From Aquimarina sediminis (GTDB lineage Bacteria; Bacteroidota; Bacteroidia; Flavobacteriales; Flavobacteriaceae): a DNA stretch of 64,000 bases. Positions within the stretch are counted from its first letter, which is position 1; each line of letters opens with the position of its first letter. Below are positions 45,044 to 55,518 of this stretch, one piece after another. The position numbers were made by a program, and so were the translations under genes. The notes below the pieces were generated by a model that did no database searches, had not been told where the DNA came from, and saw only the letters and a list, made by a program, of their open reading frames with translations. The DNA is taken from the NCBI RefSeq assembly GCF_002895435.1, contig NZ_POYJ01000001.1, forward strand, positions 124,001 to 188,000, read 5' to 3'.

Positions 45044-45256
45044 GTAATATATTGTCAATCATATTTGAGGTAACATTTTATAAAATTAATGACACTATTT
45101 TGCTAATAGGATTAATTCTAAATAGTAATAGTTAGGTAACCGGGGTAACATAAACTTAAAATTATGTTTACCTAATCACTACCATTAATTAACCATTCTT
45201 CTATCTGCTGCGAATACTTTTACGGGAAAACAATAACAAATTAAATTAGAGAAAAA

Positions 45257-46813
45257 ATGAAAAGTTTACGCAATGTTACCTTACAAATATTTATGATATC
45301 TATCGCTTTTATATCTTTTATGAGTTGTGAAGATGGAGAAGATGGTCTTAATGGAATTAATGGAGTTGATGGAGTTGATGGTCAGGATGGTGCTGATGGA
45401 GAAGATGGAGAAGATTTTGTTCCTTCTCCAACAATCTTTTCGAATAAATCATCTTATGATCCATTGGTTGCTATAGCTCCACAGTTTAATTATGTGCAGG
45501 CCTATTCTTTAATAACTACTCCAGATGTAATAGGAGGTAGTTTTCAGTTAGCTGGATCTGCAGACGGCGCTGGATTTTTAAAAAATGAAAATGGAGGGTA
45601 TATGTATGTAGTAAATTGCGAAGACAGTTATGCGGTTGCAAGAATACATCTTGATGAAAATTTGATTCCTACATCAGGAGATTATTTATTACATTCTGGG
45701 GTATCAGATTTTGCTCGTCAATGCTCAGGTACAATGTGGGAAGCAGAAATTCATGGAGGTACCAAGGATATCTTTTTATCAGCTTCAGAGAGCATTAATT
45801 ATGATGTAAAAGGAATTGACCCAAGGGTTACAACTCCAACACCAGATGCAGATTTTGGATTAGATGCCTTGGGAGAGTTTTCTTGGGAAAATGCGGTTCC
45901 GTTACCAAAGAATACGTATACAGGGAAAACGGTAATTATTGGTGGTGATGATGACTCTAGTGGTTCAGAAGGACAAGTAACTTTATATTACTCAGAAAAT
46001 GGGGATGATGATTTGGATAATGGAAAAATTTATGTTTTACGTTTTAAACAATTCTCCGATGGAGCGGGAGGAACACAAAACGTAGTAGCAAATACTACGT
46101 ATAACGAAAGTCAACTTGATTTTCAAGTTACATATGATATAGAGTTTGTAGAAATCCCAAATGGTAAGGATTTAACCAAAAGTGAGATGGAAACTGCTTG
46201 CACAAATGTTTTTGCCTCTCAATTTATGAGAGTTGAAGATGTGGATTATCAAAAAGGAAACGATGCAAATGGTCGAAACGTATTCTTTGCAGTAACGGGA
46301 AGAGGACCAGGAAGAGGAACTTATAATGATTGGGGTACAGTATATAAATTAGAGCTTGATGAGGCTTCTCCTTTAACAGGTAAGTTAACCCAGATCGTAA
46401 GTGGTAATACCGATACAAATAATATGGATGGTAATTTAGGAATGCTTCAAAGTCCTGATAATATCTGTGTAACAGAAAACTTCGTATATATTCAAGAAGA
46501 CCCTAACTCATTTAGTAGAGGTCATTCGGCATATATTTATCAAACAGATATCAATGGTAACAATCCAAGCAAAGTATTAGAATTAGTAGTTCGCCAAGAT
46601 TTGGACCCCAACAATAGTACAGGGATTAGTGGAGAATTTGGTTCTCTAATCGATGTATCTGATAAAGTTGGTATTCCTGGAACATTTCTTTTAGCAGTAC
46701 AGCCACACTATTGGGAAAGTCCAGATTTTATGAATCTTGATGGTCATACCAATACAACCAAAGAAGATGACCAGGCATCCCAGATTGTAATATTACAAGG
46801 ACTTCCTAGGTAA
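45257..46813 (+). CDS. Lipoprotein with collagen-like spacer and PhoX-like propeller
   Basis: A 518-residue lipoprotein (lipobox region ISFMSC, Cys 24). It is followed by about ten Gly-x-Asp/Asn-Gly triplets (about 25-53), an acidic collagen-like spacer. The remaining ~460 residues resemble PhoX/DUF839-type beta-propeller phosphatases: VAVARIHLDEN-like strands (here AVARIHLDEN), DNGKIYVLRFKQF, FFAVTGRGPGRG, GNLGMLQSPDNICVTENFVY and GTFLLAVQPHYWES. PhoX enzymes use calcium and iron; catalytic residues could not be verified by eye, so enzymatic activity is uncertain. Followed at 82 bp by the di-haem peroxidase gene, with a terminator-like hairpin between. Confidence 0.65.
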   Translation: MKSLRNVTLQIFMISIAFISFMSCEDGEDGLNGINGVDGVDGQDGADGEDGEDFVPSPTIFSNKSSYDPLVAIAPQFNYVQAYSLITTPDVIGGSFQLAGSADGAGFLKNENGGYMYVVNCEDSYAVARIHLDENLIPTSGDYLLHSGVSDFARQCSGTMWEAEIHGGTKDIFLSASESINYDVKGIDPRVTTPTPDADFGLDALGEFSWENAVPLPKNTYTGKTVIIGGDDDSSGSEGQVTLYYSENGDDDLDNGKIYVLRFKQFSDGAGGTQNVVANTTYNESQLDFQVTYDIEFVEIPNGKDLTKSEMETACTNVFASQFMRVEDVDYQKGNDANGRNVFFAVTGRGPGRGTYNDWGTVYKLELDEASPLTGKLTQIVSGNTDTNNMDGNLGMLQSPDNICVTENFVYIQEDPNSFSRGHSAYIYQTDINGNNPSKVLELVVRQDLDPNNSTGISGEFGSLIDVSDKVGIPGTFLLAVQPHYWESPDFMNLDGHTNTTKEDDQASQIVILQGLPR

Positions 46814-46836
46814 CACTATTGAAGTATTAAAATTTT

Positions 46837-46873
46837 AAAAAAGGGCTCCATTATCTTAATGGAGGTCCTTTTT
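46837..46873 (+). terminator. Imperfect hairpin between the PhoX-like and peroxidase genes
   Basis: AAAAGGGCTCCATT pairs with AATGGAGGTCCTTTT with one mismatch and a bulge, followed by T5. It lies 24 bp before the next start codon, so it probably attenuates rather than isolates the downstream gene. Confidence 0.65.
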
Positions 46874-46895
46874 CATTTGCATAAAACTGTATAAA

Positions 46896-48722
46896 ATGAT
46901 AAATATTTCTCGCAAAGTAATAGGTGTAATTAGTTTATTTTTAGTGCTTATATCTTGTAAAAAGAATGTAGTTTATTTGGATAGTACAACACCAGACTGG
47001 GAAGTAGCACAAGGGTATTACCTAGAGCATATTGTAAACTCTATCTCATATCTGGACAAACTTAGGGATGAAGGAGTACAAGGAAAAAATGCAAAGACTT
47101 TTTTTGTAAAAGCTAGAGCATCATTTAAAAGATCAGAACCTTATGCATCTTACTTAAATCCAGAAGTAGGACATAGAGTAAATGGTCCTGCACTTCCTGT
47201 TTATAAAGAAGATAATGGTAAGATTTTAGAGCCTGTGGGGTTTCAAAAAATAGAAGAAAGTGTGTATGAAGGAGGCGTTAGCAATGTAGATTTTGTGAGA
47301 GAAGTTGATATTACCAAGGGATTATTAGTAAACCTTAAAAAAAACATCGAAAAAAGAGCATTAAATCCTCAACGGTTTTTCAAAGCAACTCACCAACAAT
47401 TATTTAGAATAATTAGCCTTGCTATCTCAGGATTTGATACGCCTGTAAGTCATTTGGGAATAGAGGAAACTATTATCTCCTTAGAAAGTTTGAGGTACGT
47501 ATATAAAAACAGCATTCAATTTTTGATAGTAAAGAAGAATCCAAACCTGAACAAGGAGTTTATTACTAATATCAATAATTCAATACGATTTATTGAAGGA
47601 AATATCAATTTTGAAACTTTTGATAGGTATACTTTTATAAGAGATTACATGAATCCAATAACCAGAAACTGGGTAGCTATAAGAAAAGAAAGCGGATTGT
47701 GGAATGGAGAGGATATACAACCATTTAACTATGATGCTCCGACATTTTTTGAAAAAAACAGTTTTAATCTTGATTATTTTACACCAACCGTTAACCGAAA
47801 TCCGACAGATAAGCAGATAGTCTTAGGAGAAAAACTTTTTTTTGATGAGAACCTTTCCAAAAAAGGAACAATGTCTTGCGCCACTTGTCATGTACCAGAA
47901 AAGGCATATGCAGATGGTATGGTTGTAAACCTGAGTAATAAGGGGCAACCTCTTCAAAGAAATACTCCAACACTTATAAATTCGGCATTTCAACAAAGTT
48001 TTTTCTGGGATGGCAGATCACAAACATTGTTAGATCAAATATCATCAGTATTTATAAATGATAAAGAGTTTGATTCATCTGTTCATGAGTTTTCTGATAC
48101 TATTCTAAGAGATACAACTTATATTAGATTGTTTACAGAGGCGTATGGAGGGATATCTACAAGAAATACTGAAGTTATAAAAGCTATATCTTCTTACATC
48201 TCTACTTTGAATGGTTTTGATTCTAAATTTGATAAAAACATAAGAGGAGAACTCAATACATTTACTAACGAAGAAAAATTAGGGTTTAATCTATTTATGG
48301 GTAAAGCTCTGTGTGCTACTTGTCATTTTATACCACTTACTAATGGCACAGTGCCTCCTTTTTTTACAGAAACAGAGAAAGAGGTTATAGGTATTCCCGA
48401 GACTTCAGAAAATAAGAAAATTGATGATGATTTAGGGTTTTATTGGAGATTTAAAGAACAACTGCATAAAGGAATGTTCAAAACACCCTCGATTAGAAAT
48501 GCAGATCTTACAGCTCCATACATGCATAATGGAGTGTATAGTACCCTAGAAGAAGTGATGGAGTTTTATAATCTAGGAGGTGGAGGTGGATTAGGATTTG
48601 ATTTACAGCATCAGACATTGCCTTTTGATGAATTAAGCCTAACAAAAGAAGAATTAAACGCTATAGTGGCATATGTAAAAACGTTGTCTGATGATAATGT
48701 GACAACCTCAAACTATAACTAA
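46896..48722 (+). CDS. Imelysin-like / di-haem cytochrome c peroxidase fusion lipoprotein
   Basis: A 608-residue lipoprotein (signal MINISRKVIGVISLFLVLISC). Residues ~30-290 are helical with GFQKIEESVYEGG, reminiscent of the GxHxxE motif of imelysin/EfeO-M75 proteins. From ~300 on it is a MauG/CcpA-type di-haem peroxidase: LGEKLFFDENLSKKGTMSC, haem motif CATCH, QPLQRNTPTLINSAF, FFWDGRSQTL, a second haem motif CATCH with PLTNGTVPPFF, and KTPSIRNADLTAPYMHNG. It reduces peroxides or oxidises a partner in the periplasm. The fusion of an iron-associated domain with a peroxidase suggests iron or peroxide handling. Confidence 0.85.
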   Translation: MINISRKVIGVISLFLVLISCKKNVVYLDSTTPDWEVAQGYYLEHIVNSISYLDKLRDEGVQGKNAKTFFVKARASFKRSEPYASYLNPEVGHRVNGPALPVYKEDNGKILEPVGFQKIEESVYEGGVSNVDFVREVDITKGLLVNLKKNIEKRALNPQRFFKATHQQLFRIISLAISGFDTPVSHLGIEETIISLESLRYVYKNSIQFLIVKKNPNLNKEFITNINNSIRFIEGNINFETFDRYTFIRDYMNPITRNWVAIRKESGLWNGEDIQPFNYDAPTFFEKNSFNLDYFTPTVNRNPTDKQIVLGEKLFFDENLSKKGTMSCATCHVPEKAYADGMVVNLSNKGQPLQRNTPTLINSAFQQSFFWDGRSQTLLDQISSVFINDKEFDSSVHEFSDTILRDTTYIRLFTEAYGGISTRNTEVIKAISSYISTLNGFDSKFDKNIRGELNTFTNEEKLGFNLFMGKALCATCHFIPLTNGTVPPFFTETEKEVIGIPETSENKKIDDDLGFYWRFKEQLHKGMFKTPSIRNADLTAPYMHNGVYSTLEEVMEFYNLGGGGGLGFDLQHQTLPFDELSLTKEELNAIVAYVKTLSDDNVTTSNYN

Positions 48723-48737
48723 ATCTCCAATAGTTAT

Positions 48738-48797
48738 AAATAGAGCCTTGAATTTTAGTTTTACTTTTAAATATACAAGATTTAGGGCTCTATTTTT
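48738..48797. terminator. Bidirectional terminator with a long loop
   Basis: AAATAGAGCC (48738-48747) and GGCTCTATTT (48786-48795) with T tail, between convergent genes. The 38-nt loop is long for a classical terminator. Confidence 0.65.
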
Positions 48798-49569
48798 AGA
48801 ATTTTTCAAAAACTCCTAATCCAAATAATGCATAATCGTATTTAACGGGATCATTACTATCTAGAGATCTTAGTTGAGTATCAAGTTCTAACAAAGCTTT
48901 TCCATCGTTCTGTTTTCGCTTAAGTATTCCTAGCTTACGAGCTACATTTCCAGAATGCACATCCAGAGGGCACGATAGTTGAGCAGGAGAGAGATTTTTC
49001 CAAATACCAAAATCGACACCTGCTACCGAATCTCTTACCATCCATCTAAGAAACATATTGATGCGTTTGGCAGCAGAGTTTTTATTAGGGTCACTTATAT
49101 GTTTTTCTGTTCTAGATTGATGCGGAAGACAAAAGAATTCTTTTTTGAAGTTGTGAATTGCATTCTGTAAGTTGTCTTCATTTTGATACTGCATAAAGAA
49201 ACCCTCCATGTCATTATATTTGGTATAGATATGCTTTAAAGCGGTAACAAAATAAGAAAGATCTATACTATTGAAAGTTCTGTGTACAAAACCTTCAAAA
49301 CGATGGAAATCATTCTCAGTATGATTAATAATAAAATCATAAGGGCTATTACCAAGAAGCTCCATTAACTTATGCGCATTTTTTAAAATACTTTTTCTGT
49401 TCCCCCACGAAATAGTGGCAGTTAAAAAACCAGAAATTTCTATGTCCTGTTTTTTAGTAAATAAGTGAGGAATCTGTATAGGGTCTGTTTCGATAAACTT
49501 TGGTTGCTCATAAAAAATGGATTTTTCATCTAAGAAATCTTTGAGCTCTGCTTTACTAAGTCTTTTCAC
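48796..49569 (-). CDS. TIGR02757 family protein
   Basis: A 257-residue protein recognisable from DPIQIPHLFTKKQDIEISGF, FLTATISWGNRKSILKNAHK, FLRWMVRDSVAGVDFGIWK, LSCPLDVHSGNVARKLGILKR and the C-terminal PVKYDYALFGLGVFE. The family is widespread in Bacteroidota and spirochaetes with no established biochemical role; HhH-GPD glycosylase-like fold features (LDVHSGNVARKLG) have been noted by resemblance, which I infer rather than know. Single gene between a terminator and a divergent regulator. Confidence 0.85.
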   Translation of the reverse strand: MKRLSKAELKDFLDEKSIFYEQPKFIETDPIQIPHLFTKKQDIEISGFLTATISWGNRKSILKNAHKLMELLGNSPYDFIINHTENDFHRFEGFVHRTFNSIDLSYFVTALKHIYTKYNDMEGFFMQYQNEDNLQNAIHNFKKEFFCLPHQSRTEKHISDPNKNSAAKRINMFLRWMVRDSVAGVDFGIWKNLSPAQLSCPLDVHSGNVARKLGILKRKQNDGKALLELDTQLRSLDSNDPVKYDYALFGLGVFEKF

Positions 49570-49804
49570 AACGGTCTATTAAAAAATCTTTATCATTGTC
49601 TATTGAAGATACAAAGATTAGAATTATTTAAAAATCATATGCGGTTAAAACGTATTTTTAATACAATAAAACGAAGAGTAATATAGTTTAGTTACTTTAG
49701 TCTGATTAAAAAATCATATTTTTGATTTTACTTAATATTCTTGTTTACATGAATCTAAATAAAATAGTAGTCAGTGATTTTTTGCTATTTAAAAGATTTT
49801 TGAA

Positions 49805-50863
49805 ATGGAAATTATAGATTACCTAATTTTAATAAGTGCCTTACAAACGTTAGTTATTACCGTTGTTTTACTTTTTTATCGATCCAAAAAAGTACATGTT
49901 AATCGTTATTTGGGATTGTTTTTTGCTACCTTATTTGTAGAGCTGACGATATACTTTGTTTTTAAAGTAGTAGAGCATCCAGCTCTTTATTACCAACCTT
50001 TTCGGTTTGATTTTTTAAGTCTGAACTTCTTGTTGTTTTATGCTGTAGAAACAGCGGGGATTCAAATAAAAAATAAACTACATTACTATATTCCTGCGAT
50101 TGTTGAATTTCTACTTTTATCTGTACTTTTTGGTATAGTACTATATAATCCAGAGATACATATAACTTTTCAAGAAATATATCTCAATACCATTATTTAT
50201 ATAGCATCTTCAATTTATATTGTAATAATATCTATAATGATTATCAGAATTAATGGTAAACATAAACAACAATTGCCTCATGTATATGAGGTTACAAAGT
50301 TCAAATCATTAAATTGGCTGACAATTTTTTGTGTCGTATGTATTTGTTTTAATGTTACTTCTCAACTGTTAAGGGTATTTCCAGATGATGAGTTTATTCA
50401 GATTGCTTTTGATTCGATTTATTTACTATCCCTTTATTATATTACCATAGCTAGTTTAGTTCAGATTAATATTGTTAATATAATCTCTCCCAAAATAGAA
50501 GAAAAAGAGACCAAGGCAGAGTTAGAGCATATCATACGAATTATTGATGATTATATGGTTGAAACCAAAGCATATTTAAACCCTTCTATTAGTTTAAAAA
50601 CATTTTCTAAAGAGGTTAAGCTTCCTGAAAGATTAATTTCTAAAGCAATTAACAAAATAGAACATAAGAACTTTAATAATTATATTAATTACTACAGGAT
50701 CGAAGAATTTAAGAAACTTTTGTCCATGGATAGGCACAAAAAATTTAGTATTTCTGCTATAGCAAATGAGGTTGGTTTTAATTCTAGAGCCTCTTTCTAT
50801 AAAAATTTCAAGGAAATCGTAGGAGTACCACCTTCTTCATATGTTAAAGATTCAAGTATTTGA
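49805..50863 (+). CDS. Membrane-bound AraC-family transcriptional regulator
   Basis: A 352-residue protein with six to seven hydrophobic helices in residues ~5-225 and a C-terminal AraC-type DNA-binding domain (~250-350). The second helix-turn-helix is FSISAIANEVGFNSRASFYK followed by NFKEIVGVPPSSYVKD. This 7TM-AraC layout is common in Flavobacteriia and implies sensing at the inner membrane. The M57 metalloprotease gene 560 bp downstream on the same strand is a possible target. Confidence 0.88.
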   Translation: MEIIDYLILISALQTLVITVVLLFYRSKKVHVNRYLGLFFATLFVELTIYFVFKVVEHPALYYQPFRFDFLSLNFLLFYAVETAGIQIKNKLHYYIPAIVEFLLLSVLFGIVLYNPEIHITFQEIYLNTIIYIASSIYIVIISIMIIRINGKHKQQLPHVYEVTKFKSLNWLTIFCVVCICFNVTSQLLRVFPDDEFIQIAFDSIYLLSLYYITIASLVQINIVNIISPKIEEKETKAELEHIIRIIDDYMVETKAYLNPSISLKTFSKEVKLPERLISKAINKIEHKNFNNYINYYRIEEFKKLLSMDRHKKFSISAIANEVGFNSRASFYKNFKEIVGVPPSSYVKDSSI

Positions 50864-51424
50864 TTTTTAAATATTTATGTTGTTTTGAAACACGATTTAA
50901 GATGTCCTAAATCACGTTAATGGACACTTAATTGTTGATATAGGTGTTTTTTTTGTTGAATTTAGCATCAACTATTCTAACACAAACTCAATATTATGAA
51001 TACTTTTTTTAGCATCAATTCGATCCTATTTTTGACTTATAAAGAAAATAGCCTATAGAATTACTATAGATAATTGTTCTTGGTTGTTTACAAAGTAATA
51101 AACCGGCATTTAATTTTAACCAACTTTTTTGAGATTCATATAGGTGTTTAGCCTAAGTATCTTGGAAATTTGGGTTTACTATTATTTGATCGAGAATTGT
51201 CATCAAAAATTACTTACCAAATTTTGATATAGAGGGGTCTGCATATTTTCGACCCGGTTTTTACTTTGTTTAAGATACCTTTTGAACCATTAGACGATTT
51301 ACTATCCTAATTACGCTCAACTTAACTATTAAGGTTTCAGAGTTCTTAATAATTAACTTTTAAAATTGAAACTATAAAGACTTATAGGTCTTTATGCATT
51401 TTACACAAATTAACTACAAATAAC
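50864..51424 (+). other. Intergenic region, 561 bp
   Basis: The longest non-coding stretch in the window. It has a weak hairpin TGTCC-N14-GGACA (about 50901-50924) shortly after the AraC stop and another GTTGA-N8-TCAAC (50955-50972). No open frame worth calling and no consensus promoter were seen. It could hold the control region of the metalloprotease gene or a small RNA. Confidence 0.5.
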
Positions 51425-52261
51425 ATGAAAATTATTAAATTATTAGCGCTTAGCGCTATAGTGGCAGGATGTATAACTTCTTGCCAAAAAGAAGAGGTCG
51501 CTTCAGAAATAAATGAAGTGGATAATGTTCCTACAAAAGAACAGCTTCTTAAATTAACAAAAATGGGGGTTAATACAAAAAATGTTACTATCGAGACAAT
51601 AGAAGATCTTGATGGAAGTGTTGGAGATTATTTCGTAAATGGAACTGATCTAGGAATACCTGTTCAGGGTCTTTCGGATCAAGTTGCATTAGAAACACTT
51701 GAGAATGGAAATAAGCAGTATAGAACCCGTAACCTGATATCTAGTCGTAACCGTACTATCAATGTACTTGGTTATACTGGCGGCGGCGGTAATGGGTTGT
51801 CTAATACAGGAAGACAGGCTTTACAAAGAGCAGTGGCGAATTTTAACAACCTAAATACTTCTCTTAATATGAGACTAAGTTTTGGTACGAACTATCAGGC
51901 TGCCGATTTAGTGGTGTATGTAAGAAGTGACTTGGGTGCAGGAGGGTTAGCAGGATTTCCTTCTGGTGGTAGAGCTTATAAATGGGCGAGAATTGGACCT
52001 AACGTTGCCAGAAATGGTGTAACTTATGCTACGCATGTAATTACACATGAGATGGGGCATTGTATTGGTTTGCGTCATACAGATTGGTTTGCAAGATCTT
52101 GTGATGGTAGTAACGAAGGACAAGGTTCTGATGGTGCTATTCATATTCCTGGAACTCCTACTGGTATTGATAGGACTTCTATAATGATTTCTTGTGCTAC
52201 TGGTAATGAGAACGGAGTTTTCAATAGAAATGATGCTAGAGCGATACAGTACCTATATTAA
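51425..52261 (+). CDS. Zinc metalloprotease lipoprotein, M57-like
   Basis: A 278-residue exported protein with a lipoprotein signal (KLLALSAIVAGCITSC). A propeptide-like region (~20-110) precedes the catalytic domain. The zinc motif THEMGHCIGLRHTDW (HExxHxxGxxH) and a Met-turn-like TSIMISCATG place it with metzincin-type M57 proteases such as those with the pattern HExGHxxGLRHTD. Expected to act outside the cell or in the periplasm. Followed by a terminator; regulation by the upstream AraC-type protein is plausible but unproven. Confidence 0.9.
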   Translation: MKIIKLLALSAIVAGCITSCQKEEVASEINEVDNVPTKEQLLKLTKMGVNTKNVTIETIEDLDGSVGDYFVNGTDLGIPVQGLSDQVALETLENGNKQYRTRNLISSRNRTINVLGYTGGGGNGLSNTGRQALQRAVANFNNLNTSLNMRLSFGTNYQAADLVVYVRSDLGAGGLAGFPSGGRAYKWARIGPNVARNGVTYATHVITHEMGHCIGLRHTDWFARSCDGSNEGQGSDGAIHIPGTPTGIDRTSIMISCATGNENGVFNRNDARAIQYLY

Positions 52262-52301
52262 GATATAACAAAACAAATTAAGAACTTTGAAGCTTTATTA
52301 T

Positions 52302-52330
52302 AAAATGGTCACATAATAGTGACCATTTTT
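52302..52330. terminator. Terminator after the M57 gene
   Basis: AAAATGGTCAC (52302-52312), 6-nt loop, GTGACCATTTTT (52319-52330), between convergent genes. Confidence 0.92.
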
Positions 52331-52366
52331 GTGTTTAAATAAAGAAAAAGTAACGTTGTATTGTTA

Positions 52367-53029
52367 TTACCCTACAATTTTACCATCTACCATAACCAAT
52401 TTTCTATCTGCCATATTGGCTAGTTCTTGATTATGTGTTACAATTACAAAAGTCTGCCCAAACTCATCTCTAAGTTTAAAAAACAGCTGATGTAAGTTTT
52501 CTGCAGCTTCACTATCCAAATTTCCAGACGGTTCATCTGCAAAAATTACCTTTGGGTTGTTTACTAATGCCCTAGCAACCGCTACTCGTTGTTGTTCTCC
52601 TCCAGAAAGCTCACTAGGTTTGTGGTCATATCTATGAGCAAGTCCAAGAAAATCCAAAAGCTCTTTAGCTCTTTTTTCTACTTCAGCTTTTGGAGTTTTT
52701 TTTATAAATGCAGGAATACATACATTTTCTAGCGCTGTAAACTCGGGTAATAATTGATGAAACTGAAAGATAAAGCCTAGCTGCTCGTTTCTAAATTTTG
52801 AAAGTTGTTTCTGAGATAATTGGTTGATGTTGGATTCGTTAATAAACAAACTACTTTCCTTAGATTCAGTAATATGATCCAAAGTCCCCAAAATTTGCAA
52901 TAATGTTGTTTTTCCTGCGCCAGAAGCTCCAACAATAGAAATAACTTCTCCTTTTTTAATATGTAGATCCACTCCTTTAAGTACATGAAGGTCTCCATAG
53001 TTTTTATGAATATTACTAGCTTTTATCAT
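52367..53029 (-). CDS. lolD: ABC transporter ATPase, LolD-like
   Basis: 220 residues from the ATG ending at 53029 ([20 protein letters not shown]), the family start; an in-frame ATG at 53080 would add 17 residues. Walker [15 protein letters not shown]-loop [15 protein letters not shown], signature [15 protein letters not shown], Walker [13 protein letters not shown] and switch VTHNQEL are all present. It matches LolD/MacB-type ATPases, and LolD is the closest by the ENVCIPAFI region. It would power release of lipoproteins from the inner membrane. No permease is next to it. It is downstream of the DUF5916 gene. Confidence 0.85.
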   Translation of the reverse strand: MIKASNIHKNYGDLHVLKGVDLHIKKGEVISIVGASGAGKTTLLQILGTLDHITESKESSLFINESNINQLSQKQLSKFRNEQLGFIFQFHQLLPEFTALENVCIPAFIKKTPKAEVEKRAKELLDFLGLAHRYDHKPSELSGGEQQRVAVARALVNNPKVIFADEPSGNLDSEAAENLHQLFFKLRDEFGQTFVIVTHNQELANMADRKLVMVDGKIVG

Positions 53030-53082
53030 CTGTTTTTTACTTGAAAGAGTGAAAGTAATCAATATCATCAGAATCCCCAAGA

Positions 53083-55518
53083 TTATCCTTTAGAAGAACG
53101 TTTTAAATTATTCACATCTAGGAAATATACTACTCTAAGCGATAAAGTATGCTGTATTGGCTGATTAAATAAATTATCTAAACTTTGCGTATAATTTAGA
53201 GTAGATAGTTCATCGTCATTAAAGATTTTATTACGATATAGTAGAGTAGCTTCACTACCAGGAGCGAATCTCCAATTAAAACTTAAATCGAGATTCCAAA
53301 TATTAAAATTAGTATTAGGGTTGTCTTCTGAGATATCATAATCTATTTGAGACCTAGAACCATCTTCATTTAAAACATAAAAGACATTATCAGAGTAATC
53401 TGCCGTACTCCAGAAATTTCTAAAACGTAAACTTACGGCTTTATAGGGGTCAAAATTATAACTGGCGCTTAAGGAGTTTTCTAATGAGATAATATCCCGC
53501 TGACCCAAAAACACATCATTATCATTATCATCGATATACCCAAAATTATTCGGGCGATTAAAATATTCTGATCGCCAGATGAGTAATAACTTATCCGTAA
53601 AACGATATCTAGGTGAGACTTCTATCCTATATATTTCTTGTTGATCACCAAACCATTGTCTGGTTCCGGCGCTGATATCATATGCAAATTTTTTTCTATA
53701 ATCAGAAGAGACAAACATTCTACCTCCCAAACTAGAGTTAAATGTAACAAACCGACCATCGACACGAGGTTCAAAATAGTCTTTGGTTTTGGAATTGAAA
53801 GCAGCTCTGCCTCCAAAAGCAAATCGTTTTTTGGTTATAAAGAACCAGTCTCCGCCAATTGTATTTTGAGTTTTTATACTTGGGTCGTATAAGCGTTGAT
53901 GTCTCACAAAAACGTTAAATCGATACCTATTAAACCATCCTTTAGGTTCAAAAATCTGATAAGAAGCATTAACTCGAAAATTATTAAAATTATTTCGAAA
54001 ATTCACTCCTAAATCATTAATGTCATATGTTTTATTCGCTAAATCATAACCGAATCCATATCTTATTTTACCTTTTATTCTATCAAAATCAATTTCTGTA
54101 GCAAAACCAGCGATATTATCACCAGGCAAATTAATATGACTAACTATAGATCTTCCTGTGAGGCGGTGTGAATTAGCCTTGTTAGAAAGATTCCATACCA
54201 GTCCAGAGACATTAGCATTTCTAAATTCACTTCCATTTCTTATGACACTTGTATTGATTAGTGATAGAGATGAGTTCTTATTAAATTGCTGATCCAAAAC
54301 AATAATATTGTAATTTGCTAATGGTTCAATAACTTTTTCACGGCTATTACCTGTTATGGTATCGGTAATTCTAAGTTTTGTTTTTTCGGTAATTGCATTA
54401 AATACTCCTATACCAAGGTTGTTTTTGGTTCTACCAGAAACTTTGAGAGCGTTAAGTAGGTTAATTTTAGAGGGAGCATCTTCTGCAACTTCATTTTCAT
54501 AAAGATCATCATCAGATATTGATGTCGACGCTTTTCCTCCAACTCTTCTAGAAAAGAAGATGTTTCCTTTATTAAAAAGCTCTGTCCCTTCAGTAAAAAA
54601 CTGCCTGTTTTCTCCAAATGTTTGTTCAAATGGTCCTAGATTAAGACGGACTTCATCAAAAGCTGCTTGCCCAAAGTCCGGTATAAGAGTAGCATCTAGC
54701 GTAAAACTATCACTCAGTCCATATTTTACATCCATACCTGCGCTAAAATCAGTTTCGGTTTCCCCATCTGTACTCGATACCAAGCCTTGTACAAAAGGGA
54801 AAAAAGTTAGTCTTACAGGAGGGTTAATGTTTTTTACACCTTTAACCAAACCGTTGTATTGTGTAGGTTGCCCAATTTTATTATCTATAAAATTCCAGGA
54901 ATGAGTTTGATTTTTATGTTGTAATCTTCTATAAAAATTGATACTCCAATCCTGTACATCCACTTCAGGAAATCTAAGGGCATTGTAAGGTATCTTAAAT
55001 TCGGCATACCATCCTTTATTATCAAAAGAAACTTTGGCATCAAACACCACATTATAGCTAAAGTCCTCTCTAAATTGATCAGCTCTAGCATCGCCTATAG
55101 TACCAGCACTAGTTATAAAAAAACGTGTTTCATTGATCCCGTCATTATAAGTGTTAATCGCAATACTAAAAAAATCTGCTTGTACAAAAATATCATCACG
55201 TTGACTAAATTGCCTTAATATTTTATCAGGTTGGTCATCATATAAGTATGCAGCAAAATAGACAGCTTTATTGTCATATGCCATTTTTACCTCTGATTGC
55301 ATGTTGTTTGATATACTACCTTCATTTCCTGGTTTCCACATTACAAAATTGCTGTGTGCAGGAAGAGTTTTCCAGATATCATCATTTAATACACCATCAA
55401 TTTTTGGAGGAGTAGTGATTCGTTGTGCAATAATTTCTTTCTTTTCTTGAGCAAAAGAGAATAATGTACAAAAGAGTACTATAAATGTATTAATGTTTGA
55501 ACGTAGTTGTATATCCAT
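53083..55518 (-). CDS. DUF5916 outer-membrane protein with N-terminal CBM9-like domain
   Basis: An 811-residue protein with a hydrophobic N-terminal segment ([13 protein letters not shown]) that could be a signal peptide, then a CBM9-like beta-sandwich starting [19 protein letters not shown] (~35-210) including [16 protein letters not shown] and [16 protein letters not shown]. The rest is a long beta-barrel-like domain: [20 protein letters not shown]-like motif ([14 protein letters not shown]), [19 protein letters not shown], many alternating strands and a C-terminal [15 protein letters not shown]5916 proteins are common in Bacteroidota, with unknown function. The lolD-like gene lies downstream. 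Confidence 0.85.
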   Translation of the reverse strand: MDIQLRSNINTFIVLFCTLFSFAQEKKEIIAQRITTPPKIDGVLNDDIWKTLPAHSNFVMWKPGNEGSISNNMQSEVKMAYDNKAVYFAAYLYDDQPDKILRQFSQRDDIFVQADFFSIAINTYNDGINETRFFITSAGTIGDARADQFREDFSYNVVFDAKVSFDNKGWYAEFKIPYNALRFPEVDVQDWSINFYRRLQHKNQTHSWNFIDNKIGQPTQYNGLVKGVKNINPPVRLTFFPFVQGLVSSTDGETETDFSAGMDVKYGLSDSFTLDATLIPDFGQAAFDEVRLNLGPFEQTFGENRQFFTEGTELFNKGNIFFSRRVGGKASTSISDDDLYENEVAEDAPSKINLLNALKVSGRTKNNLGIGVFNAITEKTKLRITDTITGNSREKVIEPLANYNIIVLDQQFNKNSSLSLINTSVIRNGSEFRNANVSGLVWNLSNKANSHRLTGRSIVSHINLPGDNIAGFATEIDFDRIKGKIRYGFGYDLANKTYDINDLGVNFRNNFNNFRVNASYQIFEPKGWFNRYRFNVFVRHQRLYDPSIKTQNTIGGDWFFITKKRFAFGGRAAFNSKTKDYFEPRVDGRFVTFNSSLGGRMFVSSDYRKKFAYDISAGTRQWFGDQQEIYRIEVSPRYRFTDKLLLIWRSEYFNRPNNFGYIDDNDNDVFLGQRDIISLENSLSASYNFDPYKAVSLRFRNFWSTADYSDNVFYVLNEDGSRSQIDYDISEDNPNTNFNIWNLDLSFNWRFAPGSEATLLYRNKIFNDDELSTLNYTQSLDNLFNQPIQHTLSLRVVYFLDVNNLKRSSKG

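Larger units (their letters stand above)
44853..45256. other. Intergenic region, ~404 bp, with promoter, palindrome and long leader
   Basis: It separates the divergent histidine kinase and the collagen-like lipoprotein gene. It holds a consensus promoter (44978-45006) and a 23-bp palindrome (45021-45043), leaving a leader of about 240 nt before the ATG at 45257. No known RNA element was recognised in the leader. Confidence 0.7.
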
